Assembly: GCA_934149075.1 (NCBI GenBank)
Contig: CAKPDR010000010.1
Span: 7,025 to 71,024 of the forward strand
Length of the DNA stretch: 64,000 nt
Source of the DNA: an uncultured Clostridia bacterium
GTDB taxonomy: Bacteria > Bacillota > Clostridia > TANB77 > CAG-508
Reading direction: 5' to 3'
Both the position numbers and the translations under genes were made by a program. Shown here in pieces: positions 62,008-64,000 of this stretch. A model generated the notes under the pieces. It saw only the letters and a list, made by a program, of their open reading frames with translations, had not been told where the DNA came from and did no database searches. Positions within the stretch are counted from its first letter, which is position 1. Every line of letters starts with the position of its first letter.

Positions 62008-62766
62008 TTATTCATAATCTACAACATCTATCCATTTTTCTAGAAATTCTTTATTTTCTGCTCCACCTTTTTTCAATTGAACAGCTGCAACAATTGGAAC
62101 CCATCTTTGAATTCCTCTTTTTTCAAGTCCACTTTTTTCAGTAAATAAATTCAAATATTTTTCTGCTAGTTCAGTTTGACCATTTAATGAAAATAGTAGA
62201 AATGTTTTTGCCACATCTGCTGATGCATTTCCTTGTGTTGCATGTGCCCAGTCTATAATACTATATTCTCCGTTTTCATTTATTATTACATTACTTGGGT
62301 TAAAGTCACCATGGCATAATTTATCATGATTCTTTGTTCCCTCTAGTCTTTGTAATAATTCATATCTTGTTGTATCATCAATATCAGCTTCTGCTAATTT
62401 TCTTCTATATTTGTCTTTTAATCTATTTAAAGTTGGAACTTTTTTTGACATTATCTCTAATTGAATGTCTATAAATAAATTTAAATATTCATCTTCTTTT
62501 TCAGGATGCTCTCTCATTAAAACATCTAATGGTGTTCCTTCAATAAATTCTGTTACTAATGCCCATCTATTCTCTATTTTTGTAACTTCTAGCAATCTTG
62601 ACATCTTCAAGTCTGTATTTTCTTCAACTCTTGATTGAATTAGTGCTTCATTTAAAATTGCTGCTTTTGAATAATTTTCTATAAATAATTTTATTGTTTT
62701 ATTTCCATCTCTGTATACTGTTTTTGTTCTTCTTTCTGCAATTGGTTGGCTTAAATTATATTCCAT
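62008..62766 (-). CDS. Aminoglycoside phosphotransferase-like kinase fold protein
   Basis: A 252-residue protein. The catalytic loop is LCHGDFNPSNVIIN (HGDxxxxN) and the metal-binding Asp is in IIDWAHATQGN. VTEFIEGTPLDVLM is the hinge region. This is the APH/choline-kinase superfamily. Clostridial members of this type are often annotated as resistance genes without proof; the substrate could be a small alcohol or a sugar. AAAGGAAAG precedes the ATG. Confidence 0.83.
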   Translation of the reverse strand: MEYNLSQPIAERRTKTVYRDGNKTIKLFIENYSKAAILNEALIQSRVEENTDLKMSRLLEVTKIENRWALVTEFIEGTPLDVLMREHPEKEDEYLNLFIDIQLEIMSKKVPTLNRLKDKYRRKLAEADIDDTTRYELLQRLEGTKNHDKLCHGDFNPSNVIINENGEYSIIDWAHATQGNASADVAKTFLLFSLNGQTELAEKYLNLFTEKSGLEKRGIQRWVPIVAAVQLKKGGAENKEFLEKWIDVVDYE

Positions 62767-62797
62767 TTATACTCACTTTCCTTTCTTTTTCAATTAT

Positions 62798-64000
62798 CTA
62801 ATTTCCATAATATGTTTTTAAATAAATATCCTTAATTTCGCTAATCAATGGATATCTAGGATTTGCTCCTGTACATTGATCATCAAATGCTTTTTCTGAC
62901 ATTTCATCTAATGTAGCTAAAAATGTTTGTTCATCAATTCCATATTCTCTAATTGTTCTTTTAATTCCGATTCTATCTTTTAATTCATCTATTTTTCTTA
63001 TTAGATTTTCCATTTTTTCATAGTCATTTTCTCCACCTATATTTAAAGCTTCTGCAATTTCTGCATATCTCCTTAATGTATGTGGATGGTCATATTGTGG
63101 AAATGTTCCCATTTTATTTGGAACTTCTGCACTATTAAATCTCATAACATTATCTAATACAAGTGCAACTGTAATTCCATGTGGTAAGTGATGATATGCT
63201 CCTAATTTATGTCCCATTGAATGACATATTCCTAAAAATGCATTTGCAAAAGCCATACCAGCCATTGTTGCTGCATTTGCCATTTTTTCTCTTGCCTTTG
63301 GATCATTTGCTCCATTTTCATATGCTCTTGGTAAATATTCAAAGATTATTTTTATAGCTTCTAATGCTAGTCCATCTGTAAATTCTGTTGCCATCATTGA
63401 TGCATATGCTTCTATTGAGTGCACTAAAGCATCTATACCTGATGCTGATGTTAATCCTTTAGGTGCATTCATCATCATATTTGCATCTACAATTGCCATT
63501 TTAGGTAATAATTCATAATCCGCCAATGGATATTTTTGTCCTGTAGTTTCATCTGTAATAACTGCAAATGGTGTTACTTCTGAACCAGTTCCTGCTGATG
63601 TTGGTACAGCTATAAAATATGCTTTTTCTCCCATTTTAGGGAATGTATATACTCTTTTTCTGATGTCCATAAATCTCATTGCCATGTCTAAGAAATCTAT
63701 TTCTGGATGTTCATACATTACCCACATAATTTTTGCAGCATCCATTGCTGAACCTCCACCAACTGCTATTATACAATCAGGTTTGAATGCATCTATTAAT
63801 TGTGCTCCTTCTTTTGCACATGCAAGTGTTGGATCTGGTGCAACATCAAAAAATGTTTCATGTACTATTCCCATTTCGTCTAATTTATCTGTTATTACTT
63901 TTGTATATCCATTTTCATAAAGGAATGTATCTGTTACTATAAACACTCTCTTTTTACCCATTACATTTTTTAGCTCTTCTAAAGCTACTGGTAAACAACC
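62798..64000 (-). CDS. adhE: Bifunctional aldehyde/alcohol dehydrogenase AdhE, truncated by the window edge
   Basis: The frame is open to the last base of the window, so the N-terminal acetaldehyde-dehydrogenase half lies outside; the internal ATG at 63961 is not the start. The visible 400 residues run from GCLPVALEELKNVMGKKR through the iron-dependent alcohol dehydrogenase domain: NAD-binding VGGGSAMDAAK, metal-binding HSIEAY and GICHSMGHKLGAYHHLPHG. It reduces acetyl-CoA to ethanol in fermentation and regenerates NAD+. Confidence 0.95.
   Translation of the reverse strand, partial: GCLPVALEELKNVMGKKRVFIVTDTFLYENGYTKVITDKLDEMGIVHETFFDVAPDPTLACAKEGAQLIDAFKPDCIIAVGGGSAMDAAKIMWVMYEHPEIDFLDMAMRFMDIRKRVYTFPKMGEKAYFIAVPTSAGTGSEVTPFAVITDETTGQKYPLADYELLPKMAIVDANMMMNAPKGLTSASGIDALVHSIEAYASMMATEFTDGLALEAIKIIFEYLPRAYENGANDPKAREKMANAATMAGMAFANAFLGICHSMGHKLGAYHHLPHGITVALVLDNVMRFNSAEVPNKMGTFPQYDHPHTLRRYAEIAEALNIGGENDYEKMENLIRKIDELKDRIGIKRTIREYGIDEQTFLATLDEMSEKAFDDQCTGANPRYPLISEIKDIYLKTYYGN

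Overview
The window comes from an AT-rich, endospore-forming Firmicute of the Clostridia type, most likely an uncultured gut or anaerobic lineage. Evidence: the spoIIAA-spoIIAB-sigF operon, spoIID, a SpoIIQ-like and a SpoIVFA-like LytM protein, spoIVFB, dpaA and a SpoVB-like flippase; a type II fatty-acid operon; adhE; dockerin and sortase surface proteins; and TTG/GTG starts with AGGAGG-type ribosome sites. No tRNA, rRNA, CRISPR array, prophage or complete insertion sequence was seen.

Layout. 1-5.9 kb: spoVB (cut by the edge), acyl-ACP thioesterase, pgi, an rpe-like gene, a coiled-coil repeat protein, rsgA. 6.1-9.6 kb: two secreted wall proteins (cadherin-like; glucosaminidase-SH3-dockerin). 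9.8-17.9 kb: U32 protein, dxs, then the sporulation block spoIIQ-like/spoIID/sigF/spoIIAB/spoIIAA behind Spo0A boxes. 18.1-19.6 kb: two paralogous orphan genes. 19.7-25.6 kb: dtd, zinc-ribbon protein, gpsA, plsY, der, spoIVFB, spoIVFA-like. 25.7-29.4 kb: sortase, thioester adhesin and TasA-like proteins. 29.9-38.4 kb: HD-GYP protein, mraZ-rsmH-ftsL, cysteine desulfurase, patatin, WG-repeat protein, asnS. 38.6-47.3 kb: accC, fabZ, accB, fabF, fabG, fabD and fabH, interrupted by two tiny opposite-strand orphan genes and a sigma-factor-like gene. 47.8-57 kb: tsaE, uppP, dpaA, TPR protein, rimO, rng, pth, rpmA, rplU. 57-64 kb: orphan genes, uvrB, decayed fragments, DUF975 protein, a kinase-like protein and adhE.

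Main discovery candidate: five reading-frame breaks in four otherwise intact genes (rsgA, fabH, a TPR protein, uvrB twice) all lie at an in-frame CGG codon. In all five, skipping the C gives a glycine codon (GGA or GGT), restores the frame and full family length, and in at least three cases places Gly where the family is known to have it. I found no CGG read as an ordinary internal codon in any other recognised conserved gene here; the remaining in-frame CGGs are the last sense codon of spoIVFB and five sense CGGs in poorly characterised genes, four of them within the first 22 codons. This fits programmed +1 frameshifting, or four-base decoding, at CGGN as glycine.

Second candidate: a roughly 145-bp RNA-like core with compensatory changes occurs three times (about 29.6, 38.5 and 47.6 kb), each time in the loop of a long inverted repeat. 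Two kinds of arms carry it, and both kinds are related to hairpins that occur elsewhere in the window without the core. A further family of roughly 30-bp palindromes (centre GTACCGGGTAC) is scattered between genes.
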